Below, in pieces: positions 23,779 to 31,785 of a stretch of DNA of 32,729 nt. The position numbers were made by a program, and so were the translations under genes. The stretch spans positions 1 to 32,729 of the forward strand of contig NZ_LMDW01000009.1 of assembly GCF_001425205.1 (NCBI RefSeq), in the 5' to 3' direction. The notes below the pieces were generated by a model, which saw only the letters and a program-made list of their open reading frames with translations, searched no databases and was not told the DNA's origin. How positions within the stretch are numbered: position 1 is the first letter of the stretch; each line of letters starts with the position of its first letter. Origin of the DNA: Variovorax sp. Root411 (GTDB taxonomy: Bacteria; Pseudomonadota; Gammaproteobacteria; Burkholderiales; Burkholderiaceae_C).

Positions 23779-25059
23779 ATGGGCACGACCGACATGCCGG
23801 AAGGTGCTTCTCCGCCTGCGCCGAAGGCCGATCCAGAGGCCATGGCGCTGCGCGCTTCGCCCCGGCCCGTCACTCGGCTGAATCGCCGCATGCTGGCGGT
23901 GCTCGTGGGGGGACTCGGTGCGGCGGTGCTGGGGGCCACGCTATGGTCCTTGAGCCCGGCCCGGCGGGACCGTGGCGCCGGCACCGAGTTGTTCAACGTG
24001 GACCGCATCTCGCGGGCCGAGGACTTGGAGCGGCTGCCGAAGGACTATGCCGGGCTTGCGAAGGCAGCCCCGCCGGTGCTCGGCGAGCCGCTGCCCGGCG
24101 ACTTGGGGCCGGCCATCATGAAGTCGCAGCAGCCGATGGAGATGCGCCCACCGGGCGGCGGCGTAGACCCGGAGCAGTCCGAGCGGCTGGCGGCCGAGGA
24201 GGCGGCGCGGTCGTCGGTGTTCTTCAGGAGCAGTGGCAACAGCGGTGCGGGTAGGTCGGCGGTGGCCGCGAAGGCGTCGGGTGATGCGCCGACGCTGGCT
24301 TCGGGGAATCAGGCCTTCAACGCGATGGCCGTGGCATCGCAGCAGGCCATACCAGCCGACCCGACCGGGATGCAGAACCGCCAGGATGCAAAGGAGGCGT
24401 TTCTGGCGAAGGCGGGGGATGGCGCGACGCGCAATCCGGGGAGCCTGCAATTGCCGGCTTCACCGTACCAGGTGATGGCCGGGACAATCATTCCGGCTGC
24501 ACTGATGACGGGGATCAACTCGGATCTGCCGGGGCAGGTGATCGCCAACGTGACCGAGGCGGTCTACGACACGGCCACGGGCAAGCACCTCTTGATCCCG
24601 CAGGGATCGCGGCTGATCGGGCGCTATGACAGCCAGGTGGCGTTTGGGCAGCGGCGGGTGCTGCTGGTGTGGACGCGGCTGATCCTGCCGGATACCTCGT
24701 CGGTAGCGCTGGACCGGCTCCCGGGCATCGATCCGGCTGGCTATGCGGGGCTGGAGGATGGCGTCGATTGGCACTGGGACCGCATCTTGGCCGGGGCGGC
24801 ACTGTCGACACTGCTGGGCGTGGGGGCCGAACTGGCGGCGCCCGAGAGCCGCACCGACGGCAACCGCGTCGTGATTGCGACCCGGGAAGGAGCGCAGGAC
24901 GCGGTGAACCAGGTCGGGCAGGAGATCACCAAGCGCAACATAAGTGTGCAGCCGACGCTGACCATCCGGCCGGGGTTTCCGATGGGGGTGATGGTGAGCA
25001 AGGATCTGGTGCTGCGGCAGTACCAGCCGCTGTTTTTCCATCGGGGAGCGCCGCAATGA
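23779..25059 (+). CDS. trbI: TrbI, VirB10-like energy-sensing channel protein
   Basis: The 426-residue protein spans both membranes. It has a short cytoplasmic part, one inner-membrane helix (AVLVGGLGAAVLGATLWSL, about residues 40-58), a long Pro/Ala-rich periplasmic linker and the VirB10 beta-barrel domain. The latter carries YQVMAGTIIPAALMTGINSD, LIPQGSRLIGRYDSQVAFGQ and LPGIDPAGYAGLEDGVDWHW. VirB10 relays ATPase state to the outer-membrane pore. The stop overlaps the DUF2274 gene as ATGA. Confidence 0.95.
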   Translation: MGTTDMPEGASPPAPKADPEAMALRASPRPVTRLNRRMLAVLVGGLGAAVLGATLWSLSPARRDRGAGTELFNVDRISRAEDLERLPKDYAGLAKAAPPVLGEPLPGDLGPAIMKSQQPMEMRPPGGGVDPEQSERLAAEEAARSSVFFRSSGNSGAGRSAVAAKASGDAPTLASGNQAFNAMAVASQQAIPADPTGMQNRQDAKEAFLAKAGDGATRNPGSLQLPASPYQVMAGTIIPAALMTGINSDLPGQVIANVTEAVYDTATGKHLLIPQGSRLIGRYDSQVAFGQRRVLLVWTRLILPDTSSVALDRLPGIDPAGYAGLEDGVDWHWDRILAGAALSTLLGVGAELAAPESRTDGNRVVIATREGAQDAVNQVGQEITKRNISVQPTLTIRPGFPMGVMVSKDLVLRQYQPLFFHRGAPQ

Positions 25060-25364
25060 GCAAAGAGACCAACCGGCTGAGCTTGGGTGCGCTTCCGCGC
25101 TCTGACGCAGTGAAGCTGACGGTCACGCTATCGACCGAGCTGAAGGCGCAGCTCGATACCTATGCGGAGGTACATGGGCGGGTGCATCAGGTTCCGGTGG
25201 ATGTGGTCGCGCTGATCCCGCACATGCTCGCAGCTTTCATTGCCCGGGATCGGGGATTCAAGACTCTACGCAAAAAGAGCGCGGGTCAGCACAAGAGCCA
25301 AGCAGTCGCCGGAGCAATATTCAGCAGTTTGGATTCGAACTCACCGAGCGGAAAAACTAGTTGA
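25056..25364 (+). CDS. DUF2274-family small protein, unusual C-terminal tail
   Basis: The first ~72 residues (LSLGALPRSDAVKLTVTLST, then LKAQLDTYAEVHG and LIPHMLAAFIARDRGF) match the DUF2274 proteins that follow trbI in Tn4371-like clusters. Function is unknown; the size and the KLTVTLSTELKAQLDTYA start recall ribbon-helix-helix regulators. Members as I recall end soon after DRGF. Here about 30 more residues follow in a stretch of lower GC (QHKSQAVAGAIFSSLDSNSP), which looks like read-through into foreign DNA past a junction near 25270. It is the last gene of the operon and converges on the AbiE pair. Confidence 0.82.
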   Translation: MSKETNRLSLGALPRSDAVKLTVTLSTELKAQLDTYAEVHGRVHQVPVDVVALIPHMLAAFIARDRGFKTLRKKSAGQHKSQAVAGAIFSSLDSNSPSGKTS

Positions 25365-25486
25365 TTGAGACCCTCAAGGCTCTTTCGGCTTGCGAAGAAC
25401 CGCGCAGAAATTGAGGGGCGAGGGTACGGTTCGATGCGAACGCAGAAACCTCGAGCGAATGATGTGCCTGCCAAAGGCCTGTTGGC

Positions 25487-26512
25487 CTATTTCCGAGCCG
25501 CGGCATTGGCGCGGGCAGCGACCTCGGCGCATGCCCGCATCAGTTCATCGAAGGGCAGGGCGTTGCCGACCATGACTTCGTCCTCGAGCATCTTGGCGTA
25601 GTCTGTGGCAAGCGCTTCCCGGGCAGCGCCTTCGGGCACGATCTGCAAGGCACCTTGCACTGCACTGGCGTAATCGATGACCTCGCCGCCGGCGTCCTTC
25701 TCGCTGAAGAAGTAGGACTTGTGCTCGGCCACGGCTCGGGCGACCGCTCGGTCGTCAATGGCGGCGCCGAAGTGCGCGCTCCGCATGATCGCGGCCAGGT
25801 CATGCCAATGCCGCGCATAGCGTTCGCCGCGGATTCGCCCTTGGGCGCAATAGACATGTGTCGCGGTGGCTTTCTCCCAGAATGTCCGCGCGACGTTCAT
25901 CACCTGCGGAGATGCCACGGGGAAGGTCACGCCATCGACATGGCCATCCATGTCACACGCGACCGACAACACTTGGTGTGGTTCTCCGGTCGCCCGGCCG
26001 CCGAACTCCAACGTCACGACAGGGGAGACGTAGCCGGTGCCTTGCTTGATCGCTGGGTAGTGCAGCAGGAGCTTGTCGTGCTCTGCGCCGCCGATCTCCA
26101 ACTCGGCCGCCAACTGCTCCCGGTCCAGTGCCGCTTGGAGAAGCGGTTGCACCTCGGTGGCGATCCATTCGGGAAGGCGGTCTCGAACGGCCTTGGTCCA
26201 CTTGCTGGCCTGGCTTCGACTCGCCGGCAGAAACTCTTCGCCGCCGGTGAGATCCGCGATTAACTTGCGGATGTCGTAGGTTAGATCGATGTCTTCGGAG
26301 AAGCGGTCGATGATCTTGTAAACCTTCGAGAGTGATGTACCACCCTTAAAGGTGAGGAGGGAAGCAAGCGGTGATTCAAACAATGCGCCGAGGGCCCAGA
26401 CGACCCACACATCCTTTTCGAGCAGATGAGTAGGCAGGCCAGTGTTTGCCCGAGCCTGTTCCAGAACTTCGCCTTGGTCCTCTTTGCTGAGGGCGAAATA
26501 GTGCTCAGCCAC
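25487..26512 (-). CDS. abiEii: AbiEii-family nucleotidyltransferase toxin
   Basis: The 341-residue product has the AbiEii/AbiGii pattern. After LEQARANTGLPTHLLEKDVW comes TFKGGTSLSKVYKIIDRFSE followed by DIDL, the GS..D-x-D core of the DNA polymerase beta-like nucleotidyltransferases. YARHWHDLAAIM in the second half is also typical. In type IV AbiE systems this enzyme is the toxin and blocks growth, for example on phage infection. The GTG at 26512 was chosen because GTGGCTGA overlaps the antitoxin stop by 8 bp and matches the usual protein start; an ATG at 26563 would overlap by 59 bp. The antitoxin gene lies directly upstream on the same strand. Confidence 0.9.
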   Translation of the reverse strand: MAEHYFALSKEDQGEVLEQARANTGLPTHLLEKDVWVVWALGALFESPLASLLTFKGGTSLSKVYKIIDRFSEDIDLTYDIRKLIADLTGGEEFLPASRSQASKWTKAVRDRLPEWIATEVQPLLQAALDREQLAAELEIGGAEHDKLLLHYPAIKQGTGYVSPVVTLEFGGRATGEPHQVLSVACDMDGHVDGVTFPVASPQVMNVARTFWEKATATHVYCAQGRIRGERYARHWHDLAAIMRSAHFGAAIDDRAVARAVAEHKSYFFSEKDAGGEVIDYASAVQGALQIVPEGAAREALATDYAKMLEDEVMVGNALPFDELMRACAEVAARANAAARK

Positions 26513-27101
26513 GTAACGCCTCTGCGCCGATGGCCCTTGCCATCCAGGACGGCAGGGCCGCACGCGCCGAAGTCAGCGTTCGCCACTCAGCCGGCGGTAG
26601 CGTGCGGTGCAAAGCTGCCAGCGATTCGCCCACATGGCTGGGGCCCATCCAGGCCAGCGCGCGCACGGCCGCACCGGCCGGCCCAGATCCCAACGCAAGC
26701 ATCCAGCGCGGAGCGTGCTTGACCATGACCTCGGAGCGCCCGAGCGTGAGCTTGCGGGTGCGTCCCGAGGTCAGGTAGACCTCGCGGATCGGCACTTGCT
26801 GGGTCAGGCCTAGCGCATTGGCAGCATTCGCGCCGTGGGGTGTTACCACCTCGCCATTTTGGGTAGCCAGCGCGTGCACCACTTTTTCAGGTGCAGGCGC
26901 ACGCGTGCCGAAACGGCTCGACACCGGCGTAACGTAGGTGCCGCGCGCTACGCGGAGCAATTTGCCTTCCTTGGTGAGCCGAGAAAGTGCCTGATCGACG
27001 GCGGCACGGCTTCCGAGGTGCAGGAATTCCTTGGGCGACAGCACACCTCCCTCAGGCAGGGTCTGTGCGTGCAGCAGGATGGATTCAGGGAGCTTCGTCA
27101 T
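26505..27101 (-). CDS. abiEi: AbiEi-family (DUF6088-like) antitoxin/autoregulator
   Basis: The 198-residue product starts with a winged-helix half: EGGVLSPKEFLHLGSRAAVD, then QALSRLTKEGKLLRVARGTY, the pattern of DUF6088/AbiEi antitoxins. PEKVVHALATQNGEVVTPHG and ANALGLTQQVPIREVYLTSG continue the family's second domain. AbiEi proteins bind their own promoter and offset the toxin. A second ATG at 27107 is in frame. No clear ribosome site precedes either, so the mRNA leader may be very short. The frame remains open further upstream across repeats at 27183-27243, but those codons do not look like protein. It is first in the operon with the toxin. Confidence 0.85.
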   Translation of the reverse strand: MTKLPESILLHAQTLPEGGVLSPKEFLHLGSRAAVDQALSRLTKEGKLLRVARGTYVTPVSSRFGTRAPAPEKVVHALATQNGEVVTPHGANAANALGLTQQVPIREVYLTSGRTRKLTLGRSEVMVKHAPRWMLALGSGPAGAAVRALAWMGPSHVGESLAALHRTLPPAEWRTLTSARAALPSWMARAIGAEALRG

Positions 27102-27110
27102 GATCATGTT

Positions 27111-27138
27111 TATCAGAATTGTACGCCTTTTTCTGACA
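27111..27138 (-). promoter_or_regulatory. AbiE promoter with inverted-repeat operator
   Basis: TCAGAA (27113-27118) and TTCTGA (27131-27136) form a perfect inverted repeat 12 bp apart, extended to 7 of 8 bases per arm. Between them, on the minus strand, lies TACAAT (27118-27123), a good -10 box about 10 bases before the start codons. No strong -35 is visible. A dimer on this repeat would shut the promoter, as AbiEi autoregulators are known to do. Confidence 0.5.
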
Positions 27139-27182
27139 TATGGCTCTGCCAGAGTGCGGTTGCCGACCGGGTTGGAAAGTGA

Positions 27183-27243
27183 GTTGACGATTTCGAAGAA
27201 TTGCACCAAAATCCAGTTGACGAAATCAAGAAATTGCACAAAT
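27183..27243 (+). promoter_or_regulatory. Tandem 24-bp repeat with promoter for the unknown/ImmA operon
   Basis: Two copies starting GTTGACGA and ending TTGCAC begin at 27183 and 27216, 33 bp apart, with 19 of 24 bases alike. The first copy includes TTGACG (27184-27189), which with a 17-bp gap is followed by CAAAAT (27207-27212), a fair sigma70 promoter. The second copy runs into the ATG at 27242. A regulator bound to the repeats would cover promoter and start site; the HTH-ImmA protein encoded downstream is the natural candidate. Confidence 0.5.
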
Positions 27244-27841
27244 GAACTTGCCGCTGCCCGCCTTTTTCAATCCAGAACTCAGCTCTGACCGGCTGCACTC
27301 GGTTGCGCAGTGGCTCCTCGACGAGCTGTACGCGACCGAGGACGATTTGTCGCGTTCGACTGATAGCGGATACACGCGCGGGTGCACAACGTTTGGTCGC
27401 CAAAGGAAGCGCATCCTCGCGGAGGCGCTTGCCGGCGATCACGCCTGGCTCGGCCTCTCCAGCAGCAGCAATGACATTGTTTTCACCGTTGGCGGCGTAC
27501 CTTGCCGGTTCAGTAACGATGACCCGTCGAACCCATCGAAGGACGCGGTCCTGACGGCCAATCGCTATCAACTGGACTTCCTGGAGTTCGCGACGAAGGG
27601 GGAGCCCGGCCGGTTCTGCTTCGTCATCGACCGCGGTCACGATGGCTCCGCTGAGCCGCGGGTCGAATTTCTGGGCTTCACTCCCAGCGGCGAAATCGCC
27701 TGCCGCTGGATATCCGATACCGTGCGCGTACTGCGACTTGAAGGCCAGCAACTTCTGGCGCAGGCTGTCCAGGTCAGCAAGCCGCAGGTGGCGCCGAAGC
27801 GACGCGACGAAGGCGACGCGGCCCCCGAAGCTGTGCGATGA
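27242..27841 (+). CDS. Unknown 199-residue protein coupled to the HTH-ImmA gene
   Basis: I do not recognise this family. The protein is soluble-looking, with no signal or membrane helix. It begins with a helical part (SSDRLHSVAQWLLDELYATE), then mixed strand segments such as DAVLTANRYQLDFLEFATKG and EPGRFCFVIDRG, and ends in a charged tail (about 175-199). Its stop overlaps the start of the HTH-ImmA gene as ATGA, so the two are translated together and probably act together. It directly follows the tandem repeat, with little room for a ribosome site. Possible roles are substrate of the peptidase, sensor or effector of a defence or toxin-antitoxin-like module. This is context only. Confidence 0.75.
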   Translation: MNLPLPAFFNPELSSDRLHSVAQWLLDELYATEDDLSRSTDSGYTRGCTTFGRQRKRILAEALAGDHAWLGLSSSSNDIVFTVGGVPCRFSNDDPSNPSKDAVLTANRYQLDFLEFATKGEPGRFCFVIDRGHDGSAEPRVEFLGFTPSGEIACRWISDTVRVLRLEGQQLLAQAVQVSKPQVAPKRRDEGDAAPEAVR

Positions 27842-28962
27842 GCGAGTTCATTGGAACCAACCTTCGACTCATCCGCCTCTTTCACGATCTGTCGCTTACG
27901 GACCTGGGAGAGCAGGTCGGCGTGTCCAAGCAGTTCTTGAGCCGCGTCGAGACCGGCGCAGAAGTCGCATCTGCTCACCTGGAAGCAGCGCTCGCCGAGA
28001 CATTGGAAGTGCTGCCGGAATTTTTCTATCGCATAGACCCGAATCCGATCGTCGATGAGCAATGTCACTTCCGAAGACAGCTGACCACCAAGGTCGCGTT
28101 GCGTCAAGTCGCGCGCGCTCGTGGCGAGATGCTCAAGCGGCTGGTGGGCGTATTGGATGAACATGTCGAGCTGCCGCAGTATCAGGTGTGCGAGGCTGAT
28201 GCCGAATCACCCGAAACCATCGAGCGAGCGGCCGAGATGTTCCGGTCGCTGTTCGGTCTTGGCCTGGGGCCGCTGAGCAATGTCACGCGAATTGCCGAGA
28301 ACGCTGGCGCCGTCGTCCTGCGGGTGTGCGGCCTCGCCCCGGAAATCGATGCGGTATCTTTCGCCACAAAAAGGCCACTGATCGCCTTGAACGGAGATGG
28401 CCGCTCCGCATGCCGGGAACGTTTTGGGGTGGCGCACGAGCTCGGCCACTTCTCGCTTCACATTGGAGTATTGACAGGTGACCGGCTGACGGAGACCCAA
28501 GCCAACCGATTCGCGAGCGCACTTCTGATGCCCCGAAGCACGTTTGCCACCGAATGTCGATTGGCGTTACGGGGGACGCGCCTGAACTGGCCGGGCCTAT
28601 CGGAATTGAAACTTCGCTGGGGTGTATCCAAGGCTGCGATCATTTTCCGCGGGCGCCAGCTGGGTGTGTTCTCTGACGACCAAGCTCGGGCGGGATATGT
28701 CGGCCTCAATCGGCATGGGGAGGCGTTGAAGGAGTCCGAAGATCACCTTATTGCCAATGAAAAGCCGGAAGTCATTGCCGAAAGCCTGAAGGTGATGAAA
28801 GAACACTATGGCGTACCGCAATCCGCAGTTGCGCGCGAGATGCGGGTGCAACCGAGGCTCTTACAAGACCTGTTGGAGTTGCCTCAAGTCGAACTGACTG
28901 GCAATGTCGTGAGCCTTCGCAGTTCTACTAGCACGCATTTCAGCGAAACGAGGATGCGATGA
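27838..28962 (+). CDS. XRE-family HTH regulator fused to ImmA/IrrE metallopeptidase
   Basis: The 374-residue product has an N-terminal XRE helix-turn-helix (about residues 8-60, LTDLGEQVGVSKQFLSRVET). A linker follows, then a zinc peptidase domain with HELGH at 200-204 and the ETQANRFASALLMP block that follows it in ImmA/IrrE proteins. These peptidases cut a repressor or partner in response to damage or mobile-element signals. The end (about 325-360) has a second HTH-like piece, GVPQSAVAREMRVQPRLLQD. It overlaps the upstream unknown gene by 4 bp. It could repress the promoter at 27183-27243 and be released through proteolysis; that is inference. Confidence 0.9.
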   Translation: MSEFIGTNLRLIRLFHDLSLTDLGEQVGVSKQFLSRVETGAEVASAHLEAALAETLEVLPEFFYRIDPNPIVDEQCHFRRQLTTKVALRQVARARGEMLKRLVGVLDEHVELPQYQVCEADAESPETIERAAEMFRSLFGLGLGPLSNVTRIAENAGAVVLRVCGLAPEIDAVSFATKRPLIALNGDGRSACRERFGVAHELGHFSLHIGVLTGDRLTETQANRFASALLMPRSTFATECRLALRGTRLNWPGLSELKLRWGVSKAAIIFRGRQLGVFSDDQARAGYVGLNRHGEALKESEDHLIANEKPEVIAESLKVMKEHYGVPQSAVAREMRVQPRLLQDLLELPQVELTGNVVSLRSSTSTHFSETRMR

Positions 28963-29012
28963 GTGTTGCCTACGAGAACCCGTTATCGAGCTCAGGCACT
29001 TGCCCGTTGTGA
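28959..29012 (+). pseudogene. Start of a third operon gene, frameshifted
   Basis: An ATGA overlap with the HTH-ImmA stop opens a 17-codon frame, MSVAYENPLSSSGTCPL, then a stop. Adding one base before the stop lets it continue in the next frame as CDHGVPSNATIDAKVRARRL, which would create a CPLC pair like a zinc knuckle. The extended frame soon runs into the converging gene that ends at 29057. It is probably the broken head of a third, co-translated gene. The reading is speculative. Confidence 0.35.
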
Positions 29013-29056
29013 TCATGGAGTGCCTTCCAATGCCACCATTGACGCCAAGGTGCGAG

Positions 29057-30041
29057 CTAGAAGGCTTGCCGACCAGGCTTGGGCGAGGGGAAGGCGTCGA
29101 GAAAGAAGCGGGCGGCCGCGGACATCGGGTCTACCCGTTTTAGGATTGCCTGCTGGAACGCGTCCCGGACCGAGGCGGTGTCGTCCACGTTGAGCTGCAT
29201 GCGCTTGATCGCAATCGCGGCGAGGAATTCCAGCGTGGCCATCTGCGGGAGATCGAACCTGGCTGCGACGCGGCTTAGCAGCGTCGTCATGTAGGCGCTC
29301 GCCTGGATGTCTCCTCGGTAGTCGAGCTCGGAAGGCAGGGCCGCGCGAAGCAGGGCTGCCTGGATGATGCCCTCATTGAAGCGCGCGAAGTTCTCCGGAT
29401 CCAGCGCCACATGCATCAACAGCGGACTGCGCAGCTGGTGCTCTGACGATCGCAGCTTGCTGGTCCGCGCGTTCTGCAGAATGGTGGAGATCGTGCCCAG
29501 CACCTCGGCCTGGTAGGCTGAGGGCTCGTACTTCCCATCCCAGAACGCGAAGTCCACATTCAAGACCAGCGCGTCGCGCAGCTGTGGGCCGGATGGAAGA
29601 AATAATTGCGTGGCCTCGGGTCCGCGTAGCAGGCTGTCCTTGCGCTCGGCAAGCTCGTTAGGCGCCTGGTAGAGCGCGAGCTCTTGCTGGAAGCTCTCCG
29701 TTACGGTATCGGCGCTCAAGAACACATTCTTGCGCAGCACCTCGATGGGCGATTTGTGCGATGAGTGCTTTAGATTCCGGTCGAAGGTGTCCAGCTTCGC
29801 GCTGCTCTCGGCGACCTGCATTCCAATCAGGTACAGGCGCGCGCCGACGTGGCAGTTTCGAAGATCACGGCTCAGGGACAGCAGGGCATTGCCGCGTCCC
29901 ACCACTGCAGCAACGCACACGATAGGCGCCGCGCGGTCGATGGTGGATTCGCCCACCTCCTTCGCATTGCGTAGCTTCACCCCGGTGCAGCCAAGAGCAG
30001 TTGCGATGTAGGCGACGTGCTGAGCCAAGGTCTCGGACTGT
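29057..30041 (-). pseudogene. Unknown protein gene, 5' end removed at an IS fragment
   Basis: About 328 codons are open, from the IS junction near 30041 to the stop at 29057. The protein begins abruptly at SETLAQHVAYIATALGCTGV without a start of its own. It has PIVCVAAVVGRGNALLSLSR, LIGMQVAESSAKLDTFDRNL and a helical second half (EFLAAIAIKRMQLNVDDTAS). I do not recognise a family. It has no membrane segment. The intact 3' part suggests the break is recent. The upstream start codons in the same frame lie in IS sequence and are not natural. It points away from the radical SAM gene, on the other side of the IS piece. Confidence 0.6.
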
Positions 30042-30299
30042 GTGGATCTGCCGCAGATTGCGCCGCTGTTTCCGCGACTTGGTGGCCTCGATCGCGAGCC
30101 AGGTCGCGAGCTTGTCGGCATAGGGATCGAGCTTGCTTGAGCTCGCCCGCTTGGCGTAGCGCGGCGCTTCTTCGCCCGCTCGCAGGTACTTCTTCACAGT
30201 GTTGCGAGACAGGCCTGTACGCCTTGCAATCTCGCGAATGGACATCTGCTCGCGCAGGGCCCAGCGTCTGATGACACTCAATGTCGCCACGTCTATCAC
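30042..30299 (-). pseudogene. istA: Truncated istA transposase, N-terminal 86 codons
   Basis: Codons from a GTG at 30299 give LSVIRRWALREQMSIREIAR followed by RTGLSRNTVKKYLRAGEEAP, the helix-turn-helix that binds IS21 ends, then YADKLATWLAIEATKSRKQR as in IstA proteins. The match stops at RNLRQIH, and the catalytic DDE domain is missing. Beyond this point the reading frame goes into the unrelated neighbouring gene. Confidence 0.78.
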
Positions 30300-30405
30300 T
30301 CCTAGGATCCCCTGCCTTAAAAATGAGCAGGGTAGAGTTTTACGTGGGTCAGTCTTAGACGGAAATTAGTGCGTTAGCCGGGTCAATTTTCGGTGGCAAT
30401 CAACA
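30042..30405 (-). mobile_element. IS21-family insertion sequence fragment (istA end)
   Basis: The right border is a terminal repeat reading, on the minus strand, TGTTGATTGCCACCGAAAAT followed by TGACCC, with the IS-typical TG at the tip (30405). A related GACTGACCC repeat lies further in, as is usual for IS21-type ends. The left border cuts into istA near 30042 with no terminal repeat, so most of istA and all of istB are gone. Loss from within the IS into the neighbouring gene explains the 5'-truncated gene to the left. It cannot transpose by itself. Confidence 0.72.
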
Positions 30406-30526
30406 GGCGGGCATCATTGCTAATAAGCAGAGTTGGAATGTTCTGGACCGCGGCCTGGAAGAAGTCAACGTTGCGCCGATACGACTGCCGCGGCAACCAT
30501 CACTGACGCCACAACAATCCGCATGG

Positions 30527-31660
30527 TTGCAGGTAGTTCTCGATCGTCGAATCTACCGTGTGGGAAATGAACAATACGAACCTGCCCGCACTAGATCGGC
30601 GACGCAGAATATCCACGAAGCTCACGTCGTCATGTCCCAGGGATGCGATTGGGATTGCGTTTTCTGTACCGAGCGCACGAGTAAAAGCGGGGGGGAGCAA
30701 CGCCGCGAAGTGGCGCATGTGGTCAACGAAATTCGCATTCTGGCGGAGCAACATCCGCATGTCCGGATCCAGTTTGTCGATGACAACTTACTGCCGCAGA
30801 TAGCGGCGGATGCGAAACACTCAGTAGCCCAGCAGTATGCGGCGCTCGGATGGGCCAATGATTTTCTCGAGGGTCTAACCAACATCTGTGCAAGTGCCGG
30901 TGGCTCCTTCGGCTGGCGTGGGATCTTCCGGATCGAGGACTTCTTTGCATACGAGGCCAAGTTCACCGCCGATTCCTTCATAGACAGGCTGCAACGTTCG
31001 GGATGTCGCATGCTCGCGTTTGGCATCGAACATGGGAGTGAAGAGCAGCGAAGGAAAAACAAGGTGGCGAATGCTGTTATCGACAACAACCAAATCAAAG
31101 ATGTATTCCGACGACTGCGAATGGCGGACATCCTCACGAAGGCCTATTTCATGCTCGGCGGCCCTTGGGAGACGAAGGAGACCGCACGGCAGACGATCGA
31201 CTTCGCAATTGAGAGCGGCGCGACGCTAGCGTACTTCGCGCTGTACAAGGATTTCGCCAGGGCCACAACAATTCTGAGCAAGGAGCAAGAGGCTGAGGAC
31301 CCGAGAGCGGAGGGCTACATTCGCTACGATCAGTTGGCCCTTGACTGGGATCAAGCCTTTGCCATTGCACAAGACGGTCGGTACGGTGCGAATGGCAGCG
31401 GCGAAATGGCCAGCGGTCCCGTCACCGAGTCGGAGTTGGCGTGCTATCAACAGGTTGCGGCGCTAGGATTTCGGTTTACCGATCTGGTCAAATACAACGA
31501 CTATCACAGCGAGGACGCAGATGGCGGTAGTCTCCTGCGTACTGTGACTTGGGGTTCACCTCTGGAATATTTCACGACTGTCGAGCAAGCCTATCGGGAG
31601 TTCTATTTGCGACCAGCCTTCGTTCAAGATTACAGCGCGTTGCTGGCACATGGCTATTGA
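30527..31660 (+). CDS. Radical SAM protein, 5' end probably lost
   Basis: The 377-codon frame has the radical SAM iron-sulfur motif as CDWDCVFC (Cys40, Cys44, Cys47), so C-x3-C-x2-C, then HVRIQFVDDNLLP, MLAFGIEHGSEEQRRKNKVA and KAYFMLGGPWETKETARQTI. These match the barrel core of B12-binding-type radical SAM enzymes. The assigned start is a TTG. The same frame is open back to the IS border at 30406 and reads like protein (ANKQSWNVLDRGLEEVNVAP), with no ATG. A longer N-terminal part, perhaps a cobalamin domain, was likely removed by the IS event. Whether the remaining gene is expressed is uncertain. The reaction is unknown. Confidence 0.75.
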   Translation: MQVVLDRRIYRVGNEQYEPARTRSATQNIHEAHVVMSQGCDWDCVFCTERTSKSGGEQRREVAHVVNEIRILAEQHPHVRIQFVDDNLLPQIAADAKHSVAQQYAALGWANDFLEGLTNICASAGGSFGWRGIFRIEDFFAYEAKFTADSFIDRLQRSGCRMLAFGIEHGSEEQRRKNKVANAVIDNNQIKDVFRRLRMADILTKAYFMLGGPWETKETARQTIDFAIESGATLAYFALYKDFARATTILSKEQEAEDPRAEGYIRYDQLALDWDQAFAIAQDGRYGANGSGEMASGPVTESELACYQQVAALGFRFTDLVKYNDYHSEDADGGSLLRTVTWGSPLEYFTTVEQAYREFYLRPAFVQDYSALLAHGY

Positions 31661-31785
31661 TTGAGGTGCCCTGCAGTTGCGCTGAGGTCGCTGATCGTTG
31701 ACGGTTGACGCGCTGGAATAGCCGCCGCCAAAACGGGCCTATCTCTCGCGTCACCGACCATGGCTGGATAGCTAAACTAAATTCC

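Noticed and set aside
25340..25400. Attachment site of a Tn4371-type element at the end of the trb operon
   Set aside because: No convincing TTTTTCAT-type core was found, and the other end of the element is not in the window to compare.
25475..25488. AGGCC-TGTT-GGCCT hairpin as a terminator between the convergent DUF2274 and AbiEii genes
   Set aside because: The stem is only 5 bp, overlaps the AbiEii stop and has only a weak T-run, so it is not supportable as a terminator.
27108..27239. N-terminal extension of the AbiEi protein to 27239
   Set aside because: Those codons are the tandem DNA repeat and operator read as protein; family homology starts near 27101.
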